A stretch of 35,340 bases of DNA from contig CAJULE010000020.1 of NCBI GenBank assembly GCA_910587445.1, positions 4,090 to 39,429 of the forward strand, in the 5' to 3' direction. This document shows positions 16,284 through 24,051 of the stretch, piece after piece. Below the pieces are notes generated by a model. That model saw nothing but the letters and a program-made list of their open reading frames with translations. It ran no database searches and was not told the origin of the DNA. Positions within the stretch are counted from its first letter, which is position 1; every line of letters begins with the position of its first letter. The position numbers and the translations under genes are program-made. This DNA comes from an uncultured Christensenellaceae bacterium. GTDB taxonomy: Bacteria; Bacillota; Clostridia; Christensenellales; Pumilibacteraceae.

Positions 16284-16331
16284 ATTCAAAATCCCACGGC
16301 TGACAACTTACTGTTAAGGAGAGAAGGAAGA

Positions 16332-16676
16332 ATGGAAAGAATGACGTTTGAGCAAGTGAAGGAAAAATTCAGGCAGTATAACAAAGCTTATGATTTGCAT
16401 TACGGCGTTTCTACGGAAGTCAGACCTATGGTTGCCATAGTCGTGTACAGTCAAAGTAATTGGAATAAGCCATTTACAGAAAAGGAACGGAGCTATCGCA
16501 TAACAAGCAACGGTGGTAAAGCATTTTTTAACAATATGTTAGGCAACTCAATTTTTGGTGATTGTCTTGACGGCGAGGACTTGGGTGTTCGTCTCGATGC
16601 TTATGATTGGAAAGTCGATTATTGTTATATCGAAAGCTTCGGAGAGCTGAGTGGGCGAGACGGGAAAGGAGCATAA
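16332..16676 (+). CDS. Hypothetical prophage protein, first early gene
   Basis: A 114-residue soluble protein that I do not recognise. It has no membrane segment. The middle contains a run of beta-type sequence (RPMVAIVVYSQSNW) followed by ERSYRITSNGGKAFF. A purine-rich ribosome binding site (AAGGAGAGAAGGAAG) lies just before the ATG. It is the first gene after the early promoter and faces the repressor, the place where phages keep regulators or host-takeover proteins, but nothing in it shows a DNA-binding motif. Confidence 0.65.
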   Translation: MERMTFEQVKEKFRQYNKAYDLHYGVSTEVRPMVAIVVYSQSNWNKPFTEKERSYRITSNGGKAFFNNMLGNSIFGDCLDGEDLGVRLDAYDWKVDYCYIESFGELSGRDGKGA

Positions 16677-16681
16677 GCAAT

Positions 16682-16852
16682 ATGTACGAAGTAACAGTCA
16701 GATTTGCGAACGAAGAAAAAGTAACTTGTATCCGAGATACGTTTTCGAAAGCAAAGTGGTGGGCAAATAAGATAGTCCGTGGTGAGTTGTTGTTCTGTAA
16801 AAACGAAGTAACGGAGTATTCGATAAAAGCTATAGGAGAAAAGGAAGAATGA
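16682..16852 (+). CDS. Small hypothetical prophage protein
   Basis: A 56-residue protein starting MYEVTVRFANEEKV; function unknown. The frame is open further upstream to 16607, but AAGGAG at 16666-16671, 10 bases before the ATG at 16682, supports the short form. The last codons overlap the next gene by four bases (ATGA), indicating translational coupling. Hydrophilic, with one beta-hairpin-like N-terminus and a helical middle. Confidence 0.6.
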   Translation: MYEVTVRFANEEKVTCIRDTFSKAKWWANKIVRGELLFCKNEVTEYSIKAIGEKEE

Positions 16853-17175
16853 AAATAAGAGCATATACGGGTTATAGTGATAGTCACAGAATCCATTATT
16901 ACACAGATTTTGAAATCGTGGATAAACTGCCCGAGTTGGGCGAAGTCGTTTACGGCGACGAGGATAACTGCATACACGTGAATTACGGCGAACGGGAACG
17001 TGTTTGTAGTATTCAAAAAATAGAGCTTGACTGTGAGCAAGGGAATGACGAAGTTTACGACTACGATTATTACAAAGTTGAAACGCAGTTTGAAGAATAC
17101 GACGAGCAGTCGGGCAAGTATGACATTATAGACGTCAAATACGGCGTTTACTACAAGGCAGTCAAACGTGGCTGA
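16849..17175 (+). CDS. Acidic hypothetical prophage protein
   Basis: A 108-residue tyrosine-rich and acidic protein (for example NDEVYDYDYYKVETQFEEYDE) of unknown function. Its charge might mimic DNA, as in some phage inhibitors, but this is only a guess from composition. It overlaps the preceding gene by four bases and uses its GGAGAAAAGGAAG as ribosome binding site. Confidence 0.6.
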   Translation: MKIRAYTGYSDSHRIHYYTDFEIVDKLPELGEVVYGDEDNCIHVNYGERERVCSIQKIELDCEQGNDEVYDYDYYKVETQFEEYDEQSGKYDIIDVKYGVYYKAVKRG

Positions 17176-17194
17176 TAATCAAGGAGAGCGAGAC

Positions 17195-17380
17195 GTGAAA
17201 ATAATCGGAAAGATAAACGGAGCGAGGGGAGTCGTAAAAGCAATCAAGATAGAAAGAGGAAGCCGAGCGTACGCGGTCATAGCATGGGAGAACCCGCAGA
17301 AAGGACAGCAGGGCATAACAATGCCGTACATAGACCACTTGTTACATCTCGAGAGACACGGCAGTATAGCGATTATATAA
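17195..17380 (+). CDS. Small hypothetical prophage protein (GTG start)
   Basis: A 61-residue basic protein of unknown function, starting at GTG 17195 with AAGGAG at 17181-17186, 8 bases upstream. A longer form from GTG 17168 would overlap the gene before, but has a poorer ribosome binding site. No recognisable motif. It is the last gene before the noncoding region. Confidence 0.5.
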   Translation: MKIIGKINGARGVVKAIKIERGSRAYAVIAWENPQKGQQGITMPYIDHLLHLERHGSIAII

Positions 17381-17887
17381 GCCCTGTGAGGGCGGGCAGA
17401 AGAATACGCCCTCACCCATAAATGCGCATGAAAAAAAACAAAAAAGCGAGGTGATAAAAGAAAGTAACGCGCAAGGGCGGGACGGACGACGGCAAACGGA
17501 AGCCCCCGAAGCGGCAAAGAGAGAAGCCGAACGAGCCGTTCCGCAAGTAGCGCGAAAGAGCGAAGCAAAAAAAAACTACATAACTCACCCGAGAGCGCGG
17601 GCGACGTCGCGTACGGGGTTACGGGCAAGAGTGACGTCGCGGGCAAACGATCTCTTCGTAAATCAAAGCGAAGCGAAAAGCGAAATGCGGCACCGCGCAA
17701 ATCACAAAACGGAGCTTTTAAGCGGCGCGGAGACTTACGAAAGCGAAGCGTGCAAAAGAGTTACTGCGGAGAAGCGTTGCGGCAATCCCGAACTACCAAA
17801 GGCGGGAGAAACGCGACGGCAAACCGCGGGTAACTCGCCATTTGCGCGCGAAACACCTCGCTTAACGCGAGAAAGGAAAGTGCAACA
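17381..17887 (+). other. Phage intergenic region, candidate origin and packaging region
   Basis: About 500 bases with no convincing gene. A perfect 9-bp hairpin (GTGAGGGCG at 17386-17394 with CGCCCTCAC at 17407-17415) has no T-run, so it is not a terminator. A perfect palindrome GCGACGTCGC lies at 17601-17610, and GACGTCGC recurs at 17633-17640. AAAGCGAAGCG occurs at 17665-17675 and again at 17740-17750. Filamentous phages keep their rolling-circle origin and packaging hairpin in such a region. A 148-codon frame (17451-17897) is open, but it is Arg/Ala/Glu-rich low-complexity sequence, starts at a GTG without a properly spaced ribosome binding site, and overlaps the next gene; I doubt it is translated. 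Confidence 0.45.
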
Positions 17888-18076
17888 ATGTTGGTAACAC
17901 AAAAGTATGTAAACCCCCTCGAGTGCCGATTGTGCAAGTACGGTTACGAGTGCTTTTTCGGTAATAAGGGCGAAGAGTTCTACAGAGTGGGTTTGCAAAT
18001 AAAGGTATCGGAATGTAAGCAGTATCAAGAACGACTGTCGGAAAGACGACAAAAAAAATTATATCAAGGAGATTAA
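17888..18076 (+). CDS. Small cysteine-containing prophage protein
   Basis: A 62-residue protein with CRLCKYGYEC at about residues 14-23 and a further Cys near residue 43. Four such cysteines could bind one zinc ion, giving a small zinc-finger-like module; this is inference from spacing. The C-terminal third is basic and helical (ERLSERRQKKL). A purine-rich site (AAAGGAAAG) lies about nine bases ahead of the ATG. First gene after the noncoding region, in the block leading to the virion genes. Confidence 0.65.
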   Translation: MLVTQKYVNPLECRLCKYGYECFFGNKGEEFYRVGLQIKVSECKQYQERLSERRQKKLYQGD

Positions 18077-18083
18077 AAGAATC

Positions 18084-18491
18084 ATGGCAAGTTTCAACAG
18101 AAAAATGAACATAAGCGGAGATTTCCGCGTAATAGGCAAAGCGTTTAAACCGCAAAGCGAAAAGACTATAGACGGAGTAAGGACTCTTTCTCCCGACCGC
18201 TTCGAACTGTATGTGCTGTATTGCGACAGTGAAAAAGACGGGCTGTACACGGACAAACCGTTTGTCGGAACGGCGAAAGTCACTATTAAGGACTATGTAG
18301 CGATTAAGGGCGTAAAGACGCTTAAGGGCAAAGGAAGCGTTTTCGGAGACCTCTTAACGGTGACGGAGCTCGAGGGCATGACGGTGGAAAGTAAGGGCAT
18401 AGACAAGGACGAGAGACTCGCACAGCTTATGGAAGAAGCGGGGCTCGAAGAGAAAAAGACGGCGGGAAAGACCGCAAAGGAGAGTAAATAA
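18084..18491 (+). CDS. Hypothetical prophage protein, candidate ssDNA-binding protein
   Basis: A 135-residue soluble protein. The first 105 residues alternate in a way that suggests a beta-barrel (FELYVLYCD, then FVGTAKVTIKDYVAIKG and SVFGDLLTVTELEG), and the tail is charged and probably disordered. In filamentous phages a small OB-fold protein (pV type) coats the single-stranded genome, and this is the best-placed candidate here. No signature residues prove it. AAGGAG lies well before the ATG. Confidence 0.6.
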   Translation: MASFNRKMNISGDFRVIGKAFKPQSEKTIDGVRTLSPDRFELYVLYCDSEKDGLYTDKPFVGTAKVTIKDYVAIKGVKTLKGKGSVFGDLLTVTELEGMTVESKGIDKDERLAQLMEEAGLEEKKTAGKTAKESK

Positions 18492-18493
18492 TT

Positions 18494-18886
18494 ATGTCAC
18501 AGATAAGATACAACAACAGAGATAAGTTCGATTACTATCGCAAGCGTGCGGAGAAAGGCGCGAAAGCGGCTGACGGAAGCAAATTGAGCGATTACGGGCG
18601 CGGATACAGTGCGGCAAAAGCCGAAATGTACGGACAGCGTTTAGGGGATTTCAAGCTTAAGAAAGCCTTGGAGAGCGGCGACCAAAAGCAGATAAACGCC
18701 GTGAAAGCGGAAAGAGCAAAGCGAGCCGAGGACAAAAGAGCAAACCGTGAGCGCATGAAAGCGGAAAAGGCGGCAATCAAGGCGGAGAAGAAAGCGGCAA
18801 AGGCAGGCGGTACAAAGTCGAGTGCGGGAAAGGCATGGGGCGACAGCCGCGGCGAACAGATTGGCATAGAGAGGTATTTGAAATGA
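18494..18886 (+). CDS. Highly basic helical prophage protein
   Basis: A 130-residue protein, very rich in Lys, Ala and Arg. From about residue 55 to 105 it is a single predicted helix or coiled coil (AKRAEDKRANRERMKAEKAA). It has no signal peptide or membrane segment, so it is not a normal major coat protein. It could bind the phage DNA. It starts 2 bases after the gene before, and its stop overlaps the ATG of the pIII-like gene (ATGA), so the three genes are coupled. Confidence 0.6.
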   Translation: MSQIRYNNRDKFDYYRKRAEKGAKAADGSKLSDYGRGYSAAKAEMYGQRLGDFKLKKALESGDQKQINAVKAERAKRAEDKRANRERMKAEKAAIKAEKKAAKAGGTKSSAGKAWGDSRGEQIGIERYLK

Positions 18887-20331
18887 CAAACAAGAGAACA
18901 AACAGACTAAAGGCAAACAGGCTTTTCATGTGGCTTATGACGCTTCTTATGGCGGCAGCGGTCGTGTTCGGCGGCGCGGGCATAATGAACGCAAGCGCGA
19001 AAAGACTACCTTTTGTTCACTTTTCTGCCACAATAAATCTTATCTACAATACGGGATATGTAGAATCTGTCGATGTAACTGTAGAAAGTTATACTGAGGA
19101 AAATTCAAGTTCGACTTATACTATTTTTACTTTGCGTTCGCCTTTGAAAGAGATAATAACGGATATGTCCTGCGGGGATACTCAAGGGACATCATATTCA
19201 AACGGAGTGTTTCGGTTTCCCGGTACTATTTCGACAGTCGCTTTCAACGCATCGTATTTAAATTACAACGTAGTAACAGCTTCTTCTGCTTTTCCCGAAA
19301 CGCCGACTAAAGAGGGTTATACCTTTAAGGGGTGGTATTTCGACGAAGCTTTCACGCAAGCTTACGACGGCAGACCCATAACATCGGACACGAAACTTTA
19401 CGCAAAGTTCGAAATAAATCGCTATACGGTAACTTTCGACAGTGCAGGCGGCTCGGCGGTATCGTCGCAGACGGTAGATTGGAATAGTTCGCTTTCGCTT
19501 CCGAACACGAGCCGTGTCGGTTATGATTTTCTCGGTTGGTACTATTCAAACGGTACACAGTATACAAATCAAGTTATTACGGCAAATACGTCGCTTGTCG
19601 CGCGTTGGGAAATCAAACATTTCGCGGTGTCGTTCGACTCGGCGGGCGGTGCGGCAGTAGAAACGCAAACGGTAGATTACGGCAATTCCGCGTCTGTCTC
19701 GAGCATATCTCGAGAGGGATATAATTTCCTCGGGTGGTTTCTTTCGAACGGCACGCAGTATACAAATCAAGCTATAACGGAATACACGACGCTTACGGCT
19801 AAGTGGCAAATAAAGACGTTCAAAGTGACGTATGACAGTAACGGCGGCGAAGCGGTTTCCGAAGAGACTATAGAGTGGAATAAAACTGCTTCCGCTCCTA
19901 CGCTCGAGCGCACGGGATATATCTTCCACGGTTGGTATAACGGCGAAACGAAGTACGAGGGACAGGCTGTCACGGCAGACATGACGCTTACGGCGAAGTG
20001 GGAAGTCATTAAATACACGGTGACGTTCTATGTGGACGGCGAAGTGTACGAGACCATGGAAGTAGCTTACGGAACGACTTTTCAAGAAGCCATGGCAGCG
20101 AACGAACGCTTGTTCTTCATGAACTTATTGAACGACGAGGGCGTTAAGATTTCGAAGAGCGCAAAGGTGACGGGCGACGTTTCCGTTCCCGTAGGCGAAA
20201 TGACGAACGAAGAGAAAGTTGCGGCGTTTATCGGGAACAATTGGTGGGTGCTTTACCTTGCGGGCGGACTCGTTCTTGCGGGGATAGCGGCAACGGTCAT
20301 AGCCTCGGTAGTGGCGCATAAGAGGAGATAA
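18883..20331 (+). CDS. pIII-like surface/adsorption protein with InlB-type B-repeats
   Basis: A 482-residue exported protein. It has a positively charged N-terminus, a hydrophobic core and a probable signal peptidase site after NASA (about residue 39). A partial and three full B-repeats follow (about 135-176, 179-243, 246-309, 312-375), each with a TVTFDSAGG-type strand, a GYxFxGWY turn and a final LTAKW. A membrane segment at 454-478 ends in AHKRR. This matches the plan of the filamentous phage adsorption protein: secreted, repeats outside, one C-terminal anchor. Such repeats (Listeria-Bacteroides repeat, Flg_new) occur in Gram-positive adhesins. The ATG at 18883 follows GAGAGG and overlaps the previous stop. 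Confidence 0.8.
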   Translation: MTNKRTNRLKANRLFMWLMTLLMAAAVVFGGAGIMNASAKRLPFVHFSATINLIYNTGYVESVDVTVESYTEENSSSTYTIFTLRSPLKEIITDMSCGDTQGTSYSNGVFRFPGTISTVAFNASYLNYNVVTASSAFPETPTKEGYTFKGWYFDEAFTQAYDGRPITSDTKLYAKFEINRYTVTFDSAGGSAVSSQTVDWNSSLSLPNTSRVGYDFLGWYYSNGTQYTNQVITANTSLVARWEIKHFAVSFDSAGGAAVETQTVDYGNSASVSSISREGYNFLGWFLSNGTQYTNQAITEYTTLTAKWQIKTFKVTYDSNGGEAVSEETIEWNKTASAPTLERTGYIFHGWYNGETKYEGQAVTADMTLTAKWEVIKYTVTFYVDGEVYETMEVAYGTTFQEAMAANERLFFMNLLNDEGVKISKSAKVTGDVSVPVGEMTNEEKVAAFIGNNWWVLYLAGGLVLAGIAATVIASVVAHKRR

Positions 20332-20335
20332 CGGC

Positions 20336-21733
20336 ATGAAGAAGAACAAGAAGCAAGTGCGGGCGTACAGCCTCGGCGGAATAGTGCTCGTCGTGCTCCT
20401 GTTGGTGTTTATAGTTCTTCTTGTGGTCGGCGGCATATCTATCAATTTGGACGGTTGCGAGGGAGTTTCTCTCGCTTTCGTTCGTGCCGCTCCCGCAGAA
20501 ATTACATATACCGACGTTATGAGCGACTTGAAGAAAGACGAAAGCTTTGATCCCGAAGCTTATCCCGCCGATGAAACAGACTACAGTCTCGAGCTTGTAC
20601 AGCTCGCGGAGAGCGTAAACAGCGAACTGTTCGTGTATGTGTACGCGCCCGCAGGCATGAAAGCAACGGCGACGGAGATACGTTTTTCGACAGCTATAAA
20701 CGACAGCTTCAAGCCCGAAGATTACGCGCTCGAGCTGTTGGACTATTCGGGAACGCTCGCAAAGTATAAGGTCAAGGATTTCGAGGTGAAGCCCGAAGCT
20801 CTGCGATACTATGATGTCGTGTGCGTGTTTCGCAAATGGCTCGAGGGCGTAGACAAAGCCCCCGTAGGCGGACAGGCTGTGGGCTCGGTATCTTATCCCG
20901 TGGGCGAGCTTTGGACGGCTTGTACATTGGACGGGAAAGTTTCGTATAGCATGATTACATCGGAAGTCATAACCGTGACGGATAAGCGCGTCGGTTACAT
21001 TGTATATCCGAACGGATTTCATTTGGTCGGTTACACGAAATGCGAAAGTCATTATGTCGCGTTTACTACGGATAGGGATATAGAGCGGCTTATGGAAGCG
21101 GATTTAACGTATATATCCAATCCGTATGTTTATACGTCGTCTTGGAACAATTTGGGGCAAGTCTCGGAGCGTTGGCAATATGATGACGGCACGACTGTTT
21201 CGCTTACGCTTACAGGCGAACAAACGGGTGGCAACGACGGCGGCATATTTACGCATAAGTACACGTGGAAGCGAATACAGACGGCGAAAGAGCTACTCGA
21301 GGATAACGACGTTACACTTACACAGGAAGCGAAGAGCGATCTCGCGGCAATGAAATGGGTGCTTAGATTTGCGGAAACGGAATACACGTCGTCGGCTTCG
21401 GCTTATGTGTATGTCCAGAACGGCACGCGCATAAGCGACGTTACAATCTTGCGGCTTAAATTCGAGACGGACGGCGTGGTGTACAATCTCGGCGTTGTGG
21501 ATAACAAGCAGACTTCGAGTACAACTCCCGACGGGGGCGCAAATCCGCCGATTGTGCATTGGTGGGAAAAGCTCTTTGCGGTATTTAAGGCAATAGGCTC
21601 ATGGTTCGGCGGTTTGTTTTCATGGCTCGGCGAGCATTGGAAAGTCCTGCTTGTCGTTCTCGGGTGCGTCGTGGGCGGACTGTTTGTCGTGTGGGTTATA
21701 GTTACTATCTTGCGAAAGATAGCGGGTAAATAA
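20336..21733 (+). CDS. Large prophage membrane-anchored protein, probable virion component
   Basis: A 465-residue protein with a hydrophobic N-terminal segment (about 14-33), a long external domain without recognised motif, a proline/threonine linker (STTPDGGANPP), an aromatic amphipathic stretch (HWWEKLFAVFKAIGSWFGG), and a C-terminal membrane helix (about 436-458) followed by RKIAGK. The C-terminal 70 residues look like a filamentous phage coat module: amphipathic helix, membrane helix, basic tail. It lies four bases after the pIII-like gene. It may be a minor coat protein of pIII or pVI type. No homologue recognised by eye. Confidence 0.7.
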   Translation: MKKNKKQVRAYSLGGIVLVVLLLVFIVLLVVGGISINLDGCEGVSLAFVRAAPAEITYTDVMSDLKKDESFDPEAYPADETDYSLELVQLAESVNSELFVYVYAPAGMKATATEIRFSTAINDSFKPEDYALELLDYSGTLAKYKVKDFEVKPEALRYYDVVCVFRKWLEGVDKAPVGGQAVGSVSYPVGELWTACTLDGKVSYSMITSEVITVTDKRVGYIVYPNGFHLVGYTKCESHYVAFTTDRDIERLMEADLTYISNPYVYTSSWNNLGQVSERWQYDDGTTVSLTLTGEQTGGNDGGIFTHKYTWKRIQTAKELLEDNDVTLTQEAKSDLAAMKWVLRFAETEYTSSASAYVYVQNGTRISDVTILRLKFETDGVVYNLGVVDNKQTSSTTPDGGANPPIVHWWEKLFAVFKAIGSWFGGLFSWLGEHWKVLLVVLGCVVGGLFVVWVIVTILRKIAGK

Positions 21734-21752
21734 TAAACAGGAGGTATAAAAA

Positions 21753-21801
21753 AAACAAAAGCGTATGTATTCGGATAAGCGACTATGTATGCTTTTTGTT
21801 T
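21753..21801 (+). terminator. Possible attenuating terminator between virion genes and zot
   Basis: The 16 bases at 21753-21768 can pair with 21785-21801 (with three G-U pairs and one bulge) around a 16-base loop; the 3' arm ends GCTTTTTGTTT. It follows AGGAGG at 21739-21744, which has no well-spaced start codon. It may lower zot expression relative to the virion genes. Confidence 0.35.
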
Positions 21802-21807
21802 GGTCTT

Positions 21808-22596
21808 ATGATTACGCTAATTTTCGGAAAGCCCGGTGCGGGAAAGACCGCACTAATGACAAGGCTTGCGCTCGAGTGCATGACGGGCAGTATAGCGCGG
21901 AAAGACTGTAAAAGCTCAAAGGCGGAAATATGCGCGTACAATGACGGCGGCTTTTCTCTCTCGACGAACTTCGAACATCTTGTTTTTGCCGACTACAAAA
22001 TACAGGCGCTGCATGGAAAAGTGCGGTCTTGGGATATGGACGGTTTCGAATACGGATTGCCCGACCCGAAGCACACGACGGCATTTCTTCCGCCGTATTC
22101 GCGGCTGTTTTTCGACGAGGCTCAAAAGTACTTAAACAGCAGGCGAAGCGGGCTTGCGGACAGCGTGTCGCGCGGGTATGAGTTTCACCGCCATATGCAC
22201 TATAATATTACGCTCGTTATGCTTCGCCCGAAGCTCATAGATTTAAATGTACGTGAACTTAGCGAACACGTCATAGAAGTCGTCAAGCTCGAGCATGAAT
22301 ATGACTATGGGTGTATTGTGGGCTCGGTTTGGTATTGCCGCGAATATGACAGCGTTGCCGTCGCGCTCAAGAGCATAGACGGACAGAACGTCGAATATGA
22401 GAATACTCGGTATGAGTTTAACGGCAACATCTTTAAGCATTACAGCAGTTTCGGGCAAGCTCCCGCATTTTTCAACGGTCGGTATGCGTCGGATTTCACG
22501 CTTATGGACGCGGCGGACTACGGCAGAACGGTTGCCGACGTTGCCCGCTTTAATCGCGAACATAGCTATGCTTTGCCGAAAGGCTATTATGAATAA
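21808..22596 (+). CDS. zot: Zot/pI-type phage assembly ATPase
   Basis: A 262-residue P-loop ATPase of the zonular occludens toxin family, the protein that drives filamentous phage assembly and export in the cell membrane. Walker A is GKPGAGKT at residues 6-13 and Walker B is RLFFDEAQ near residue 100. Unlike Zot of CTXphi and pI of f1, I see no membrane segment after the ATPase domain, so it would need a partner for the membrane. The ATG at 21808 is chosen because family members begin MI-LIFGKPGAGK; it has no ribosome binding site. An eight-codon frame at 21785-21811 ends on it (ATGA) and might couple translation. Confidence 0.85.
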   Translation: MITLIFGKPGAGKTALMTRLALECMTGSIARKDCKSSKAEICAYNDGGFSLSTNFEHLVFADYKIQALHGKVRSWDMDGFEYGLPDPKHTTAFLPPYSRLFFDEAQKYLNSRRSGLADSVSRGYEFHRHMHYNITLVMLRPKLIDLNVRELSEHVIEVVKLEHEYDYGCIVGSVWYCREYDSVAVALKSIDGQNVEYENTRYEFNGNIFKHYSSFGQAPAFFNGRYASDFTLMDAADYGRTVADVARFNREHSYALPKGYYE

Positions 22597-22612
22597 AAGG
22601 AGATAAAAAAAT

Positions 22613-22972
22613 ATGAGAGACGAATATAAATTGACGGAGCTTACTGCTCCTTACTATGGACAGCTTCGGGAGCTTGCCGAGCTTCGGGAAGATTACGGAT
22701 TCCCGTATGATTTTATGAAAAAATTCTTTGAAGTTTTCCGAAAGAATTGTCTTTTCGGACTTAAGTATTTGTTTAAAGTGGAAAGGAGCTTTACTCGGAA
22801 GGAATACAAAGAAGAGCGTCGGCGGGTTAACGAAATGTTCTCGAGGGCGCTGTTTGAAAAGCTCGAGGCGGACGAAAAAACCGAGAAAGAAGAAGCAGAC
22901 GAAGCCGAGAGCGAACCGCCTGTAAGCAAGGATATGGCGGTCGTTTCGGATAGGGAAGTAGCGGAGAAGTAG
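22613..22972 (+). CDS. Hypothetical prophage protein between zot and rep
   Basis: A 119-residue soluble protein; the first 80 residues are helical with many aromatic and basic residues (FFEVFRKNCLFGLKYLFKVERSF), the tail is acidic and disordered (EKTEKEEADEAESEPP). Function unknown. AAGGAG at 22597-22602 lies 10 bases ahead of the ATG. It ends 3 bases before the rep start, so it is in the same operon. Confidence 0.65.
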   Translation: MRDEYKLTELTAPYYGQLRELAELREDYGFPYDFMKKFFEVFRKNCLFGLKYLFKVERSFTRKEYKEERRRVNEMFSRALFEKLEADEKTEKEEADEAESEPPVSKDMAVVSDREVAEK

Positions 22973-22975
22973 ACT

Positions 22976-24010
22976 GTGAATACGGCAAAGGAATTGAAGA
23001 GAATACGCGAGGAGTACGGGTGCAGAGAGGACAAGCGGACGTTTGCACGCACGGTTTTAAAGCTTTGCAACGACCGTATAACTTTGACGGATTGTTTTCC
23101 TCGAAAGGTACGTTTTAAGCGTTTTAACGAGGATTATAAAGTGAACGTCGAGACGGGCGAGCTCGTTGCCTATGATTTTGCGGACTGCAAAAGGCAGGTG
23201 CGCAATCTCGAAACGTCGGTGTCTCGTGCGAAAAGGGCGATAGAGGACATCTGTTCGAAAAATGCCTTCGATTTCTTTGTCACCGTTACTTTTAACCGAA
23301 AGTATGTAGACCGTTACAGCGCGGAAGCCGTGCGGCGGTTGTTTTCGTGTGTTATGAAGAGATTGCGTCGCAAGTATGGAAAAGTGTCTTTCGTTGCGGT
23401 AGCCGAGTATCATGCGGATAAAGCCATTCACTATCATTGCTTTATGAAGTTCGAGAGACAACCGAAGCTTTTGTATTCGCAAAAGATTAAAGCATATTTC
23501 TTTACGGACGAATTTAAGAAAGACGATTGCTTTCTCGTTGCCGAAAAGATAAAGGACAACGGCTGTCCGACGGGCTATCTTAAAAAGTACATAAATAAGA
23601 ATATGGAACGTCCGCTTTATAGGCGGTTTTCGTGCTCTCGGGATTTGAAGCGGAGCAAAGTTCTCGAGAGCATTGTCGTGACGGAAAAATCCATGACGTT
23701 TAAGGCTTCGGCTTTAAGACGGGGCTTTAGGCTATGGACGGAAAATAAGTTCGCACGCAGTTTTCGCTATGTCGTGAGCGGCGCGGGCGAGCGAGGGGCT
23801 CGCGCCAGCGAGACCCCGCCCGCGTCGGACTCGTCTATTCACGACATAAATGACCGCAAGGAAGCTATGCTTAGACAGGTTTATGACGCTCTGCGCGAAG
23901 AAGTGCGCATATTGTCCGCTCTAAGGCACGGCGAAAGCGTCGAAATCTCGAATAACGGCTCTACTTTCAAAGTTGGCGGCAAACGTCAACTGTCTTTCCT
24001 TTTCGATTAG
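22976..24010 (+). CDS. HUH-type rolling-circle replication initiator
   Basis: A 344-residue Rep protein. Motif 1 is FFVTVTFNRKY (about 100-110), motif 2 is HYH at residues 152-154 in AIHYHCFMKF, and motif 3 is GYLKKYINKN with Tyr201 and Tyr205, either of which could be the nicking tyrosine. These enzymes cut one strand at the origin, stay bound to the 5' end, and start rolling-circle synthesis of single-stranded phage genomes. The start is GTG at 22976, with a GGAG a short way upstream. Its target is likely in the noncoding region 17381-17887. The last 80 residues after SGAGERGARAS are a poorly conserved tail. Confidence 0.87.
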   Translation: MNTAKELKRIREEYGCREDKRTFARTVLKLCNDRITLTDCFPRKVRFKRFNEDYKVNVETGELVAYDFADCKRQVRNLETSVSRAKRAIEDICSKNAFDFFVTVTFNRKYVDRYSAEAVRRLFSCVMKRLRRKYGKVSFVAVAEYHADKAIHYHCFMKFERQPKLLYSQKIKAYFFTDEFKKDDCFLVAEKIKDNGCPTGYLKKYINKNMERPLYRRFSCSRDLKRSKVLESIVVTEKSMTFKASALRRGFRLWTENKFARSFRYVVSGAGERGARASETPPASDSSIHDINDRKEAMLRQVYDALREEVRILSALRHGESVEISNNGSTFKVGGKRQLSFLFD

Positions 24011-24051
24011 ATAGGGGAAAATGGGTTTTTACAAGCAAAGGAGATAAAAGC

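Noticed and set aside
17451..17897. 148-codon plus-strand frame
   Set aside because: Low-complexity Arg/Ala/Glu composition, GTG start without a properly spaced ribosome binding site, and it runs over the better supported gene at 17888; treated as the phage noncoding region.
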